Positions 1 through 7,829 of a stretch of DNA of 34,294 bases are shown piece after piece. The notes under the pieces are model-generated. The model was given only the letters and a program-made list of their open reading frames with translations. It was not told the DNA's origin and made no database searches. Position 1 is the stretch's first letter. Each line of letters begins with the position of its first letter. Source of the stretch: FEN-1219 sp037445815 (GTDB lineage: Bacteria; Pseudomonadota; Gammaproteobacteria; Steroidobacterales; Rariloculaceae); NCBI GenBank assembly GCA_037445815.1, contig JBBIJV010000008.1, positions 1-34,294 on the forward strand. Direction: 5' to 3'. A program made the position numbers and the translations under genes.

Positions 1-966
1 CCGTGCAAGGGCACGGGCTGCGGCTCCGAGGGCGTCGGCATCAACCGCGGCGGCGTGCCCGATCGCGGCAGGCGCGCGGCCGCGCCGGGCGGCATGACGC
101 CGCTCTTGTACGCAGCGCGTGACGGCCGCACCGAGGAAGCGAAGCTGCTGCTCGCGGCCGGCGCCGACATCGAGCTCGCGGAGGCGAACGGCATCCGACC
201 GCTCTTGATGGCGCTCTTGAACGACCAGCTCGACGTGGCGCGCCTGCTGCTCGCGCACGGCGCCGACGTGAACGCCGACGACTTCTGGGGCCGCACGCCG
301 CTCTTCGCGGCCGTCGAGTACCGCAACCTCGACATGAACAACCGCGACACGGACAGCCCCACGACGAACGGCGTCGACCGGGAGCCGCTGCTCGCGATGA
401 TCCGCGAGCTCGTCGAGCACGGCGCAAACGTCAACGCACGAACGCGCGAGCTGCCGCCGAGCCGGCGCTGGCTCTACTCCCTCGGCGACGTGTCGTGGGT
501 CGACTTCACGGGCCAAACGCCGTTCCTGCGCGCGGCGCTCTCGGGCGACGTGGCGACGATGCGCCTGCTGCTCGAGCACGGCGCCGACCCGAATCTGCCG
601 ACGTTCGCGGGAACGACCCCGCTGATGGCCGCGTCCGGAGTGAACTGGGTGGTGGCACAAACGTACACGGAATCCCCGCAATCGCTGCTCGAGGCGATCC
701 GGCTCTGCCTCGAGCACGGCGCAAACGTCAACGCCGCGAATTCGATGGGTTTGACGGCGCTCTTGGGGGCCGCGAACCGCGGCGCGAACGACATCATCCG
801 GCTGCTCGCCGCCAACGGCGCGCGGCTCGACGTCGTCGACAACGAGGGCCGCTCGGCGCTTCGCTGGGCCGAGGGCGTGTTCCTCGCTTCCGTCGGCGCC
901 GAGCGCAAGCCGGCCACGATCGCGCTGCTCGAAGAGCTCGGCGCCCCGCAGATTCTTCCGCCCTGA
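1..966 (+). CDS. Ankyrin-repeat protein, 5' end outside window
   Basis: The reading frame is open from base 1 to the TGA at 964-966, so the true start lies upstream of the window. A GTG at 55 is possible but unlikely, because the residues before it continue in the same style with no gap. Ankyrin repeats are clear: MTPLLYAARDG...AKLLLAAGAD, RPLLMALLND...ARLLLAHGADVNA, RTPLFAAVE, TPFLRAALSGD...MRLLLEHGADPN, TTPLMAAS...LCLEHGANVNA, LTALLGAANRG...IRLLAANGA. These are protein-protein interaction repeats with no catalytic function of their own. Only 3 bases separate it from the downstream cytochrome-like DUF1592 gene, so the two are probably co-translated, and its role is probably tied to that exported module. 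The partner is unknown. Confidence 0.85.
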   Translation, partial: PCKGTGCGSEGVGINRGGVPDRGRRAAAPGGMTPLLYAARDGRTEEAKLLLAAGADIELAEANGIRPLLMALLNDQLDVARLLLAHGADVNADDFWGRTPLFAAVEYRNLDMNNRDTDSPTTNGVDREPLLAMIRELVEHGANVNARTRELPPSRRWLYSLGDVSWVDFTGQTPFLRAALSGDVATMRLLLEHGADPNLPTFAGTTPLMAASGVNWVVAQTYTESPQSLLEAIRLCLEHGANVNAANSMGLTALLGAANRGANDIIRLLAANGARLDVVDNEGRSALRWAEGVFLASVGAERKPATIALLEELGAPQILPP

Positions 967-969
967 CGC

Positions 970-3273
970 GTGCGCCCCATCGCAACATTCGGCTTGGCCG
1001 GCATCGCGGCGCTCGCGGCAGCCGCGGCATTCCACGGGCTCGAGATGCGCGGGCCGAGCCGTGCGGACCAGTGGGCGCTCTTCGACCGCTACTGCGTCGG
1101 TTGCCACAACGACGCCGAGCGCGCCGGCGAGCTCACGTTCGAAGCCATCGACCGCACGAGCCTCGCCGCACACGCCGACGTCTGGGAAACGGCGATCCGC
1201 AAGCTGCGCGGGCACTTGATGCCGCCGCCCGGGGAACCGCGGCCCGACGCATCGCAGGTCGCAGCGCTCGTTCGCTGGCTCGAAGACGAGCTCGACGCCG
1301 CGGCGCGCGCCGCCCCGAATCCCGGCGCTCCGGCGCTGCACCGGCTGAATCGCTTCGAGTACGCGAACGCCGTCCGCGACCTGCTCGACGTCACCGTCGA
1401 CGCGGCGACGCTGCTTCCCTCCGACGACTCGAGCGCAGGCTTCGACAACGTGGCGAGCGCGCTCAGCGTTTCGCCGGCGCTGCTCTCGGCGTACGTCTCG
1501 GCCGCGGCGCGCTTGAGCCGGCTCGCCGTCGGCGACGCCGAGGCGAGCTCGAGTATCGCGACCTATCGAGCGCCGCGCGGCCTCGTCCAAGCCGAGCACC
1601 TCGAGGGGCAGCCGCTCGGCACGCGCGGCGGCATGACGGTGCGGCACTTCTTCCCGCTCGACGCCGAGTACGAGATCCGCGTCGCGCGCGGCGGCGGCGG
1701 CTTCGGCCTCGAAGCGCTCGGCGGTGACGAAGACGTCGAGATCACGCTGAACGGCGAGCGCGCGGCCGTGCTGACGCGCGGCGGGCCGCGCAGCGCGACG
1801 CTCCCGATTCCCGCCGGGCCGCAGACGGTCGGCGTCGCTATCATTCGCAAGCGCGACGCGCGCGGCGTCGACGACCTGTTTGCAGTGCACGCCCCGACGC
1901 CCGGCGTCACGAGCGTCTCGATCGTGGGCCCGAAGAACGCGGCCGGCGTCGGCGACACGCCGAGCCGGCGCAAGATCTTCGTCTGCGTGCCGGAAGGCGA
2001 AAGCGACGAGCAGGCCTGCGCCGCCGAGATCGTGCGGCGGCTCGCCGAACGCGCTTACCGACGGCCCGTGGCGGCCGACGATGCCGCCGTCGCGACACTG
2101 CTCGAGTTCTACGCGGCGGGACGCGCAGAGAGCTCTTTCGACGCAGGCATCCAGCGCGCCGTTGCACGCGTGCTCGTCGATCCCGAGTTCATCTTCCGGT
2201 TCGAGCACGAGCCGCAGGACTTGCCGGCCGGCGAAGCGTATCGCTTGAGTGACGTCGAGCTCGCGTCGCGGCTGTCGTTTTTCTTGTGGAGCAGCATCCC
2301 CGACGAGCGGCTTCTCGCTGCGGCCGCAGCCCGCGAGCTGTCGAAGCCGGCCGTGCTCGAGCGCGAGGTGCGGCGCATGCTCGCCGACCCGAAGGCCGAC
2401 GCGCTCGTCGCGAGCTTCGCATCGCAATGGCTCGGGCTTCGCCAGCTCGACGCCGTGAACCCGACGAGCGGCGAGTTCGACGGCAACCTGCGCGAAGCCT
2501 TCCGCAAAGAGACCGAGCTTCTGTTCGCGACGGTTCTGCGCGAGGACTCGAGCGTGCTCGAGCTCCTCTCGGCGGACTACACCTTCGTCGACGAGCGCCT
2601 CGCACGGCACTACGGCATCCCGAACGTGCGCGGCAGCCGCTTCCGGCGCGTCGAGCTCAGCGGCGGCGCGCGCGGCGGCCTGCTCGGCCACGGCAGCGTC
2701 TTGACCGTGACGTCCGCGCCGAACCGCACCTCGCCCGTCAAACGCGGCCAGTGGATCCTCGAGAACGTGCTCGGCACGCCGGCGCCGCCGCCGCCCGACA
2801 ACGTGGAGACGAACCTCGACGAGACGGCGCCGGCCGGCGCGGCGCCGACGACGATGCGCGAGCGCCTCGCGCGGCACAGGGCGGATCCCACCTGCGGCGC
2901 CTGCCACAACTTGATCGACCCGCTCGGTTTTGCGCTCGAGAGCTTTGACTTCACGGGACGGCAGCGGGATGCTGAAGCCCAAGCGCCGGTGGACACGCGC
3001 GGCGTATTCGTCGACGGGAGGCCGCTCGAAGGCCCCGCGGACCTACGGCGCGCCATGCTCGAGCATGGCGAGCTGTTCGTGCAGACGTTCGCCGAGAAGC
3101 TGCTGACGTACGCGCTGGGACGGCCGCTCGCGGCGAGCGACATGCCGGCCGTGCGAGAGATCGTGCGGCAGGCGGCACGCGACGATTACAAGATGTCGGC
3201 GCTCGTGCTCGGCGTAGCGCGCAGCGTGCCGATGCAGATGCGGCGGAAGCCGCTCGACGGCGCAACGGAGTGA
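970..3273 (+). CDS. Cytochrome-like DUF1587/1595/1592/1588/1585 protein
   Basis: 767 aa from a GTG three bases after the ankyrin stop, giving an N-terminal hydrophobic export segment (residues 4-20). A CVGCH haem-c motif (C42, C45, H46) and a second CGACH motif (C642, C645, H646) suggest one or two covalent haems in the periplasm. The domain order known for this family can be followed: DUF1587 around residue 124 (LNRFEYANAVRDLL), DUF1595 around 360 (AYRRPV), DUF1592 around 436 (SFFLW), DUF1588 around 573 (GHGSVLTVTS, then SPVKRGQWIL) and DUF1585 around 713 (TYALGRPL). The family is widespread in Planctomycetes, Acidobacteria and gammaproteobacteria and its biochemical role is unproven. It is normally paired with a DUF1552 protein, as here. 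No ribosome binding site is evident, so translation may be coupled to the preceding gene. Confidence 0.9.
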   Translation: MRPIATFGLAGIAALAAAAAFHGLEMRGPSRADQWALFDRYCVGCHNDAERAGELTFEAIDRTSLAAHADVWETAIRKLRGHLMPPPGEPRPDASQVAALVRWLEDELDAAARAAPNPGAPALHRLNRFEYANAVRDLLDVTVDAATLLPSDDSSAGFDNVASALSVSPALLSAYVSAAARLSRLAVGDAEASSSIATYRAPRGLVQAEHLEGQPLGTRGGMTVRHFFPLDAEYEIRVARGGGGFGLEALGGDEDVEITLNGERAAVLTRGGPRSATLPIPAGPQTVGVAIIRKRDARGVDDLFAVHAPTPGVTSVSIVGPKNAAGVGDTPSRRKIFVCVPEGESDEQACAAEIVRRLAERAYRRPVAADDAAVATLLEFYAAGRAESSFDAGIQRAVARVLVDPEFIFRFEHEPQDLPAGEAYRLSDVELASRLSFFLWSSIPDERLLAAAAARELSKPAVLEREVRRMLADPKADALVASFASQWLGLRQLDAVNPTSGEFDGNLREAFRKETELLFATVLREDSSVLELLSADYTFVDERLARHYGIPNVRGSRFRRVELSGGARGGLLGHGSVLTVTSAPNRTSPVKRGQWILENVLGTPAPPPPDNVETNLDETAPAGAAPTTMRERLARHRADPTCGACHNLIDPLGFALESFDFTGRQRDAEAQAPVDTRGVFVDGRPLEGPADLRRAMLEHGELFVQTFAEKLLTYALGRPLAASDMPAVREIVRQAARDDYKMSALVLGVARSVPMQMRRKPLDGATE

Positions 3274-3283
3274 GGGCAACGCG

Positions 3284-4618
3284 ATGTTTGTAACGAAGAA
3301 GCACTTGTCCCGCCGCACATTGCTCCGCGGCGCCGGCGCGGCCGTCGCGCTGCCGCTGCTCGACTCGATGGTCCCGGCCGCCACGGCGCTCGCGCAGACG
3401 GCCGCGCAGCCGAAGAGCCGGCTCGGCTGCATCTACATCCCGCACGGCGCGACCATGGACAAGTGGACGCCGGCCGCGACGGGCTCGAGGTTCGAGCTGT
3501 CGGAGATCCTGGCGCCGCTCGAGCCGTTCAAGAATCAGGTTTGCATCGTGAGCGGGCTCGCGCATGCGCCCGTCGCGCCGTGGGCCGGCGAGGACACGGG
3601 CGGCGCCGAGAACCACGTCCGCGCGGCGGCCGTGTTCTTGAGCGGCGCGCATCCGGTCAAGGGCGAGCGCGCGTTCGTGGGCCCCAGCGTGGATCAGATC
3701 GCGGCCGCGCACGTCGGCCAGGACACGCCGTTGCCGTCGATCGAGCTGTCGATCGAGGACGTGGGCCTCAACTGCGACGCGAATTTCACGTGTGCATACC
3801 GCAACACGCTGTCGTGGAAGTCCGCGACGCTGCCGCTGCCTATGGAGAACGACCCGCAGGTCGCGTTCGAGCGCCTGTTCGGCGACGGCGCCACGGACTC
3901 GGAGCGCGCTGCGCGGCGCGCCGAGGCGCGCAGCCTGCTCGACTCCGTGATCCATCAGGTGTCGTCGCTGCGCGCCGATCTGCCGGCCGCCGACCGCGCT
4001 CGGCTCGACGACTACCTGGACGAGGTCCGCGAGGTGGAGCGGCGCGTGAAGAACGTCGACGGGAGACTGTCGGCCGGCATCGAGTTGCCCGAGGCGCCCA
4101 CGGGCGTGCCGGACACGTTCGAGGAGCACTTGAACGTGATGTTCGATCTGCAAGTGCTCGCGTACCGCACCGAGATCACACGCATATCCACGTTGATGCT
4201 CGCGCGCGAGAACAGCAACGCCGTGTATCCGCGCAGCGGCGTACGCGAGGGTTTCCACAACGCCTCGCACCACTCGAACGACCGCAAGAACAAGGATCTG
4301 TTCGCCGTGCTCAACCGCTATCACGTCGCGGCGCTCACGTACTTCCTCGACCGGCTGCGGGGGACGCCGGACGGCGACGGCACGCTGCTCGACCACTCGC
4401 TGATTCTCTACGGCAGCAGCTTGAGCGACGGCAACGAACACAACTTCGACCCGCTGCCCGTATTGCTCGCGGGCGGCGCGTCGGGGCGGCTCGTCGGCGG
4501 GCGGCACTTGCAGTTCCCGCCGCACACGCCGATGTCGAACCTGCTGCTCGCGATGCTGCATAAGTTGGGCGCGCCCGTCGACAGCATCGGCGACAGCACG
4601 GAGCCGTTGTCGGTCTGA
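3284..4618 (+). CDS. Tat-exported DUF1552 family protein
   Basis: 444 aa starting at ATG 3284, with a GAGGG-like ribosome binding site inside the short gap after the DUF1592 gene. The N-terminus carries a twin-arginine signal (SRRTLLRG, R10 R11) and a hydrophobic stretch ending near ALAQ, so the protein should be folded in the cytoplasm and exported by Tat. The body matches the DUF1552 family: an IYIPHGATMDKW segment near the N-terminus, GLAHAP, a middle LSWKSATLPLP stretch, a conserved ASHHSND segment and a C-terminal LIVGSSL-like region (LILYGSSLSDGNEH). The family looks related to sulfatase/DUF1501-like folds, but its reaction is not established. The tight pairing with the cytochrome-like protein suggests a periplasmic redox or hydrolytic partnership. 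Confidence 0.88.
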   Translation: MFVTKKHLSRRTLLRGAGAAVALPLLDSMVPAATALAQTAAQPKSRLGCIYIPHGATMDKWTPAATGSRFELSEILAPLEPFKNQVCIVSGLAHAPVAPWAGEDTGGAENHVRAAAVFLSGAHPVKGERAFVGPSVDQIAAAHVGQDTPLPSIELSIEDVGLNCDANFTCAYRNTLSWKSATLPLPMENDPQVAFERLFGDGATDSERAARRAEARSLLDSVIHQVSSLRADLPAADRARLDDYLDEVREVERRVKNVDGRLSAGIELPEAPTGVPDTFEEHLNVMFDLQVLAYRTEITRISTLMLARENSNAVYPRSGVREGFHNASHHSNDRKNKDLFAVLNRYHVAALTYFLDRLRGTPDGDGTLLDHSLILYGSSLSDGNEHNFDPLPVLLAGGASGRLVGGRHLQFPPHTPMSNLLLAMLHKLGAPVDSIGDSTEPLSV

Positions 4619-4619
4619 G

Positions 4620-4638
4620 CCGCCGTCAATGACGGCGG
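4620..4638 (+). terminator. Strong hairpin after the DUF1552 gene
   Basis: Immediately after the stop codon there is a perfect 8-bp stem (CCGCCGTC at 4620-4627, GACGGCGG at 4631-4638) with a three-base loop. The following bases contain only a weak T run, so it may be a Rho-assisted terminator or an mRNA 3' end stabiliser. It closes the ankyrin/DUF1592/DUF1552 block. Confidence 0.5.
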
Positions 4639-4692
4639 TCACAGCGTTCTTCCGCCGTTTGGCACACGCTGCGTCCCCGAGGGGGGCGCAGA

Positions 4693-5142
4693 ATGATTCG
4701 ACGGCTTCGCAAGATTTTCTCCCCGCGTGACTGCGTGATCGTGCTCGCCGCGGCGCTCGTCGTCGGCTCGTTCGCGGTTCCGGCCTTCAATGGCTACGTC
4801 GAGCGAGCGCGGGTCGCGCGCGCCGTCAGCGACATCGGCACGATCAGCTTGCAGCTGTACCGCTGGCAGCAGGACACGAGCTCGCTGCCCACCACGCTCG
4901 CCGAGGTCGGCATCCGCACCGTCGATCCGTGGGGCCGGCCATATGTCTACGTGCGCGCTGCCGACACGAGCCGCTCGCGGCTGCGCAAAGACGGCAACCT
5001 CGTGCCGCTCAACACCGACTTCGATCTCTACAGCCTCGGCCCCGACGGCATAACCGCGCTCGCGCTGCGGGCCGCGCCTTCGCGCGACGACGTCGTGCGC
5101 GCGCGGAACGGCAGCTACATCGGCCCTGCGGCCAACTATTGA
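4693..5142 (+). CDS. GspG-like type II secretion pseudopilin domain protein
   Basis: 149 aa. Residues 14-31 are hydrophobic (VIVLAAALVVGSFAVPAF) and lead into an amphipathic helix (NGYVERARVARAVSDI), as in type IV/type II pseudopilins. The C-terminal part carries the GspG-type signature DPWGRPYVY, followed by YSLGPDG and DDVVRARNGSYIG, matching the calcium-binding globular end of major pseudopilins. It lacks the classical G-F-T-L-x-E prepilin peptidase site; the residues before the helix read SPRDCVIVL. It stands alone, with no secretion genes around it. It may be a divergent minor pseudopilin or a membrane-anchored pseudopilin-fold protein. Confidence 0.7.
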   Translation: MIRRLRKIFSPRDCVIVLAAALVVGSFAVPAFNGYVERARVARAVSDIGTISLQLYRWQQDTSSLPTTLAEVGIRTVDPWGRPYVYVRAADTSRSRLRKDGNLVPLNTDFDLYSLGPDGITALALRAAPSRDDVVRARNGSYIGPAANY

Positions 5143-5251
5143 GCCGCCAACGTCGTCGTCGACGAAGTCCTCGCGTCGGTAGCCGCCGCGCAAAATCGCT
5201 TCGACCGCACGCGAAGCGAACGGCTTACGAATCGCGCAGTCGAACGAGTGC

Positions 5252-6682
5252 TCAATGCTGCGCCAACGTATATCGCAGCACCGCCTCCTCGAGCTCCTGC
5301 CCCGGCCCCCGATGCGCGTCCGGTGAGTTCATGACGACGGCGACGACGTAGACGCGGCCGTCGGCCGCGTGCACGTACCCGGCCACCGCCGAGACGTGAT
5401 CGAGCCGCCCCGTCTTCAAGTGCATGACGCCCGTTGCCGGCGCCGAGCCGAACCGCCCCCGAGTCGTGCCGTCGAGCCCGCCGAGTGACAACGACGAGAT
5501 GAACTCCGGCGCCCACGGGCTCCGATAGGCCACGCGCAGCAGGTCCACGAGAAACTGCGCCGACGCGCGCTCGTCGCGCGAGAGCCCCGCGCCGTTTTGC
5601 AGCATTAGCGTGCTCGTATCGAGGCCGCGCGCCACAAGTAGCTTGCGCACCGCCGCGACGCCGTTCTCGCGCGTGCCCGGCGCGCCGGCCGCCTCGGCGC
5701 CGAGCGTGTAAAGCAGCTGCCGCGTCATGACGTTGTTACTGTTCTTGTTGATCGCGCGGACGATCTCGCCGAGCGGCTTCGAGCGCCAGACGAGCGCCGG
5801 CGTCGCATCGGCCGGCAGCCGTTCGTTGCGCAGCTTGCCGCTGAACGACCCGCCCACCTCCTTCCAGAGCGACGAAAACAGCCCGTACGCGAACGTGTCG
5901 TGCTCGAGCACCGTGCGCGACAGGTTGTAGACGTTGCAGCGGCGCGAGAACTTGCCGTCGAGCACGACGCGCTCGAGCAGCTTCGCATCCGCGAGGTTGA
6001 ACGCGATGCCGGCCTGAAAGCCCCCGCACGGGCCGTCGCCGAGCGTCAGGTTGTTGTCGATCTTGAGATTTGCGAGCAGCGGCTCCGTCGTGACGTTCAC
6101 GCGGCCGTTCGCGGCGTCGGGTCTGAACTGAAACGTCACGGCCTTGAAGTTCATGAGCAGCGCATTCGGCACGACGTTGTAGGTGCGGTACGGCTGCCCG
6201 TCGAACGCGCCGGGGTCGGGCTCGTCGACCGCGAAATGGCTGTCGTCGAGCACGAGGTCACCCGTGATGTGCGTGAGCCCCGTGCGTCGAAGCGCGTGCA
6301 AGAGCTTCCAGACTTCCTCGACCACGAGGTACGGATCGCCGTAGCCCTTGATGGCGAGATCGCCTTCGAGCGTGCGGCCGTCGAACGCGCCGCGATAATA
6401 GATCTCCGTGGGCCAGGTATAGGCGGGCCCCAGGTATTCGAGCGCGGCCCACGTCGTCACGAGCTTCATGACGGAGGCCGGGCTGCGCGGCTCGCCGGCG
6501 AGATGGCTCAAGATCGGCTGCGCGTCGTCGAGCCCCTGAACGACGATGCTGACGTCCGTGGCAGGAATACGGTGCCCCGTCAGCACGCGGCTGACTTCGG
6601 GCGGCAGCTCCGGCGGCAGCTCGGCCGCGTGCGCACCGAACGCGACGGCCGCGACCAGTAGAGCAAGTCCTCCCCCTCGCAT
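5252..6682 (-). CDS. dacB: D-alanyl-D-alanine carboxypeptidase/endopeptidase (PBP4 type)
   Basis: 476 aa with an N-terminal signal peptide (GLALLVAAVAFGAHA). The three penicillin-binding motifs are visible in order: SPASVMK (Ser70-x-x-Lys73 nucleophile pair), NSNNVM (SxN motif) and LKTG near the C-terminus, so the protein should be catalytically competent. The long insertion between SxxK and SxN is typical of peptidase S13/PBP4. It trims peptidoglycan stem peptides and crosslinks in the periplasm. It is transcribed divergently from the aldolase gene and faces the pseudopilin gene; no operon partner is apparent. Confidence 0.93.
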   Translation of the reverse strand: MRGGGLALLVAAVAFGAHAAELPPELPPEVSRVLTGHRIPATDVSIVVQGLDDAQPILSHLAGEPRSPASVMKLVTTWAALEYLGPAYTWPTEIYYRGAFDGRTLEGDLAIKGYGDPYLVVEEVWKLLHALRRTGLTHITGDLVLDDSHFAVDEPDPGAFDGQPYRTYNVVPNALLMNFKAVTFQFRPDAANGRVNVTTEPLLANLKIDNNLTLGDGPCGGFQAGIAFNLADAKLLERVVLDGKFSRRCNVYNLSRTVLEHDTFAYGLFSSLWKEVGGSFSGKLRNERLPADATPALVWRSKPLGEIVRAINKNSNNVMTRQLLYTLGAEAAGAPGTRENGVAAVRKLLVARGLDTSTLMLQNGAGLSRDERASAQFLVDLLRVAYRSPWAPEFISSLSLGGLDGTTRGRFGSAPATGVMHLKTGRLDHVSAVAGYVHAADGRVYVVAVVMNSPDAHRGPGQELEEAVLRYTLAQH

Positions 6683-6738
6683 GGCGAAGGATTCTGCCCA
6701 ATCGTGCGCGGCCCGACCAGCCCGACCGGTTCCGGCCG

Positions 6739-6768
6739 TTCAGGCCGGCCGCCGCGCTGCGCTAGAAT
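6739..6768 (+). promoter_or_regulatory. Putative sigma-70 promoter of the aldolase gene
   Basis: A near-consensus -10 box TAGAAT at 6763-6768, preceded by GC, sits 18 bp after a weak -35 (TTCAGG, 6739-6744). It lies in the divergent gap between dacB and the aldolase gene, about 70 bp upstream of the aldolase start. The -10 is convincing, the -35 is not. Confidence 0.45.
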
Positions 6769-6830
6769 AGCGGCGACGCGCGTCGCATCTTGCGCGTACT
6801 TTGTCGACGCCACTTCGAGAGAGAGCCCCC

Positions 6831-6836
6831 AAGGAG
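6831..6836 (+). promoter_or_regulatory. Ribosome binding site deciding the GTG start of the aldolase
   Basis: AAGGAG five bases before GTG 6842. The frame is open for 46 codons further upstream, but this site and the start of family similarity at STFDDQF fix the start at 6842. Confidence 0.75.
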
Positions 6837-6841
6837 TCCCC

Positions 6842-7735
6842 GTGAGCACATTCGACGACCAATTCGCCAAGATCAAAAACGACAAGGGCTTCATTGCAGC
6901 CCTCGATCAGAGCGGCGGCAGCACTCCGAAGGCGTTGAAGCTCTACGGCATCGACGAGTCGGCCTGGAAGGACGAGAAGGGCATGTACGACGTCGTGCAC
7001 GCGATGCGCACGCGCATCATCACGAGCCCGGCTTTCAACGGGAAGCGCCTGATCGGCGCGATCCTGTTCGAGAACACGATGGATCGCGACATCGCCGGCA
7101 AGCCCACGCCCACGTACCTTTGGGAAGTCAAGGGCGTCGTGCCGTTCCTCAAGGTCGACAAGGGCCTGGCCGAAGAGAAGGACGGCGTTCAGCTCATGAA
7201 GCCGATCCCCGGGCTCGACGACCTCTTGAAGCGCGCGAAGGCCAAGAAAGTGTTCGGGACGAAGATGCGCTCCGTCATCAAGCAGGCGAACCCGGCCGGC
7301 ATTGCGGCCGTCGTCAAGCAGCAGTTCGACATCGCGAAGCAAATCCTCGCCGCGGGCCTCGTGCCGATCATCGAGCCCGAGGTCGACATCAAGACGCCGA
7401 ACAAGGACAAGGCCGAGGAGCTCCTGAAGGCCGAGATCTTGAGGCACTTGAAGGAGCTGAAGCCCGATCAACAAGTCATGCTGAAGCTCACGATTCCCGA
7501 CAAGGACAACTTCTACGCCGACTTGATCAAGCACAAGAACGTGCTGCGCGTCGTGGCGCTATCGGGCGGCTATACGCGCGAGGAGGCCAACAAGAAGCTG
7601 GCGCGCAACAACGGCATGAGCGCGAGCTTCTCGCGCGCGCTCGCGGAAGGGTTGAAGGCGCAGCAGTCGGACGAAGAGTTCAACGCCGCACTCGACGCCT
7701 CCATCGAGAGCATTTATCGCGCATCGATCACCTAG
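6842..7735 (+). CDS. fba: Class I fructose-bisphosphate aldolase
   Basis: 297 aa from GTG 6842. The protein matches the short bacterial class I fructose-1,6-bisphosphate aldolase group (PF00274-like): KGFIAALDQSGGSTPKAL at the N-terminus, GAILFENTMDR, GLVPIIEPEVDI, and MLKLTIP, where Lys215 is the likely Schiff-base lysine, followed by VVALSGGYTREEA. It cleaves fructose-1,6-bisphosphate to DHAP and glyceraldehyde-3-phosphate (or the reverse in gluconeogenesis) in the cytoplasm without a metal. The isocitrate dehydrogenase gene follows after 94 bp that hold a strong hairpin, so co-transcription is uncertain. Confidence 0.93.
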   Translation: MSTFDDQFAKIKNDKGFIAALDQSGGSTPKALKLYGIDESAWKDEKGMYDVVHAMRTRIITSPAFNGKRLIGAILFENTMDRDIAGKPTPTYLWEVKGVVPFLKVDKGLAEEKDGVQLMKPIPGLDDLLKRAKAKKVFGTKMRSVIKQANPAGIAAVVKQQFDIAKQILAAGLVPIIEPEVDIKTPNKDKAEELLKAEILRHLKELKPDQQVMLKLTIPDKDNFYADLIKHKNVLRVVALSGGYTREEANKKLARNNGMSASFSRALAEGLKAQQSDEEFNAALDASIESIYRASIT

Positions 7736-7784
7736 CGGCTCACGCGCGCTCGAGCTCAGCCAGGCCGGCCTTCGGCCGCGACAG

Positions 7785-7809
7785 CGGCGCCGCGACCCAA
7801 ACGGCGCCG
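7785..7809 (+). terminator. GC-rich hairpin between aldolase and isocitrate dehydrogenase genes
   Basis: CGGCGCCG at 7785-7792 and 7802-7809 form a perfect 8-bp stem with a 9-base loop. There is no T tract. It may attenuate transcription into icd or stabilise the fba mRNA end. Confidence 0.4.
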
Positions 7810-7829
7810 CGCTCCGGATGTAACGACGA

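Noticed and set aside
495..1727. Long Arg/Ala-rich open frame over the ankyrin and DUF1592 genes
   Set aside because: Composition is typical of a shadow frame in GC-rich DNA; the overlapping frames carry clear family motifs.
3463..4563. 366-codon frame inside the DUF1552 gene
   Set aside because: Arg-rich shadow without any motif; the DUF1552 frame is well supported.
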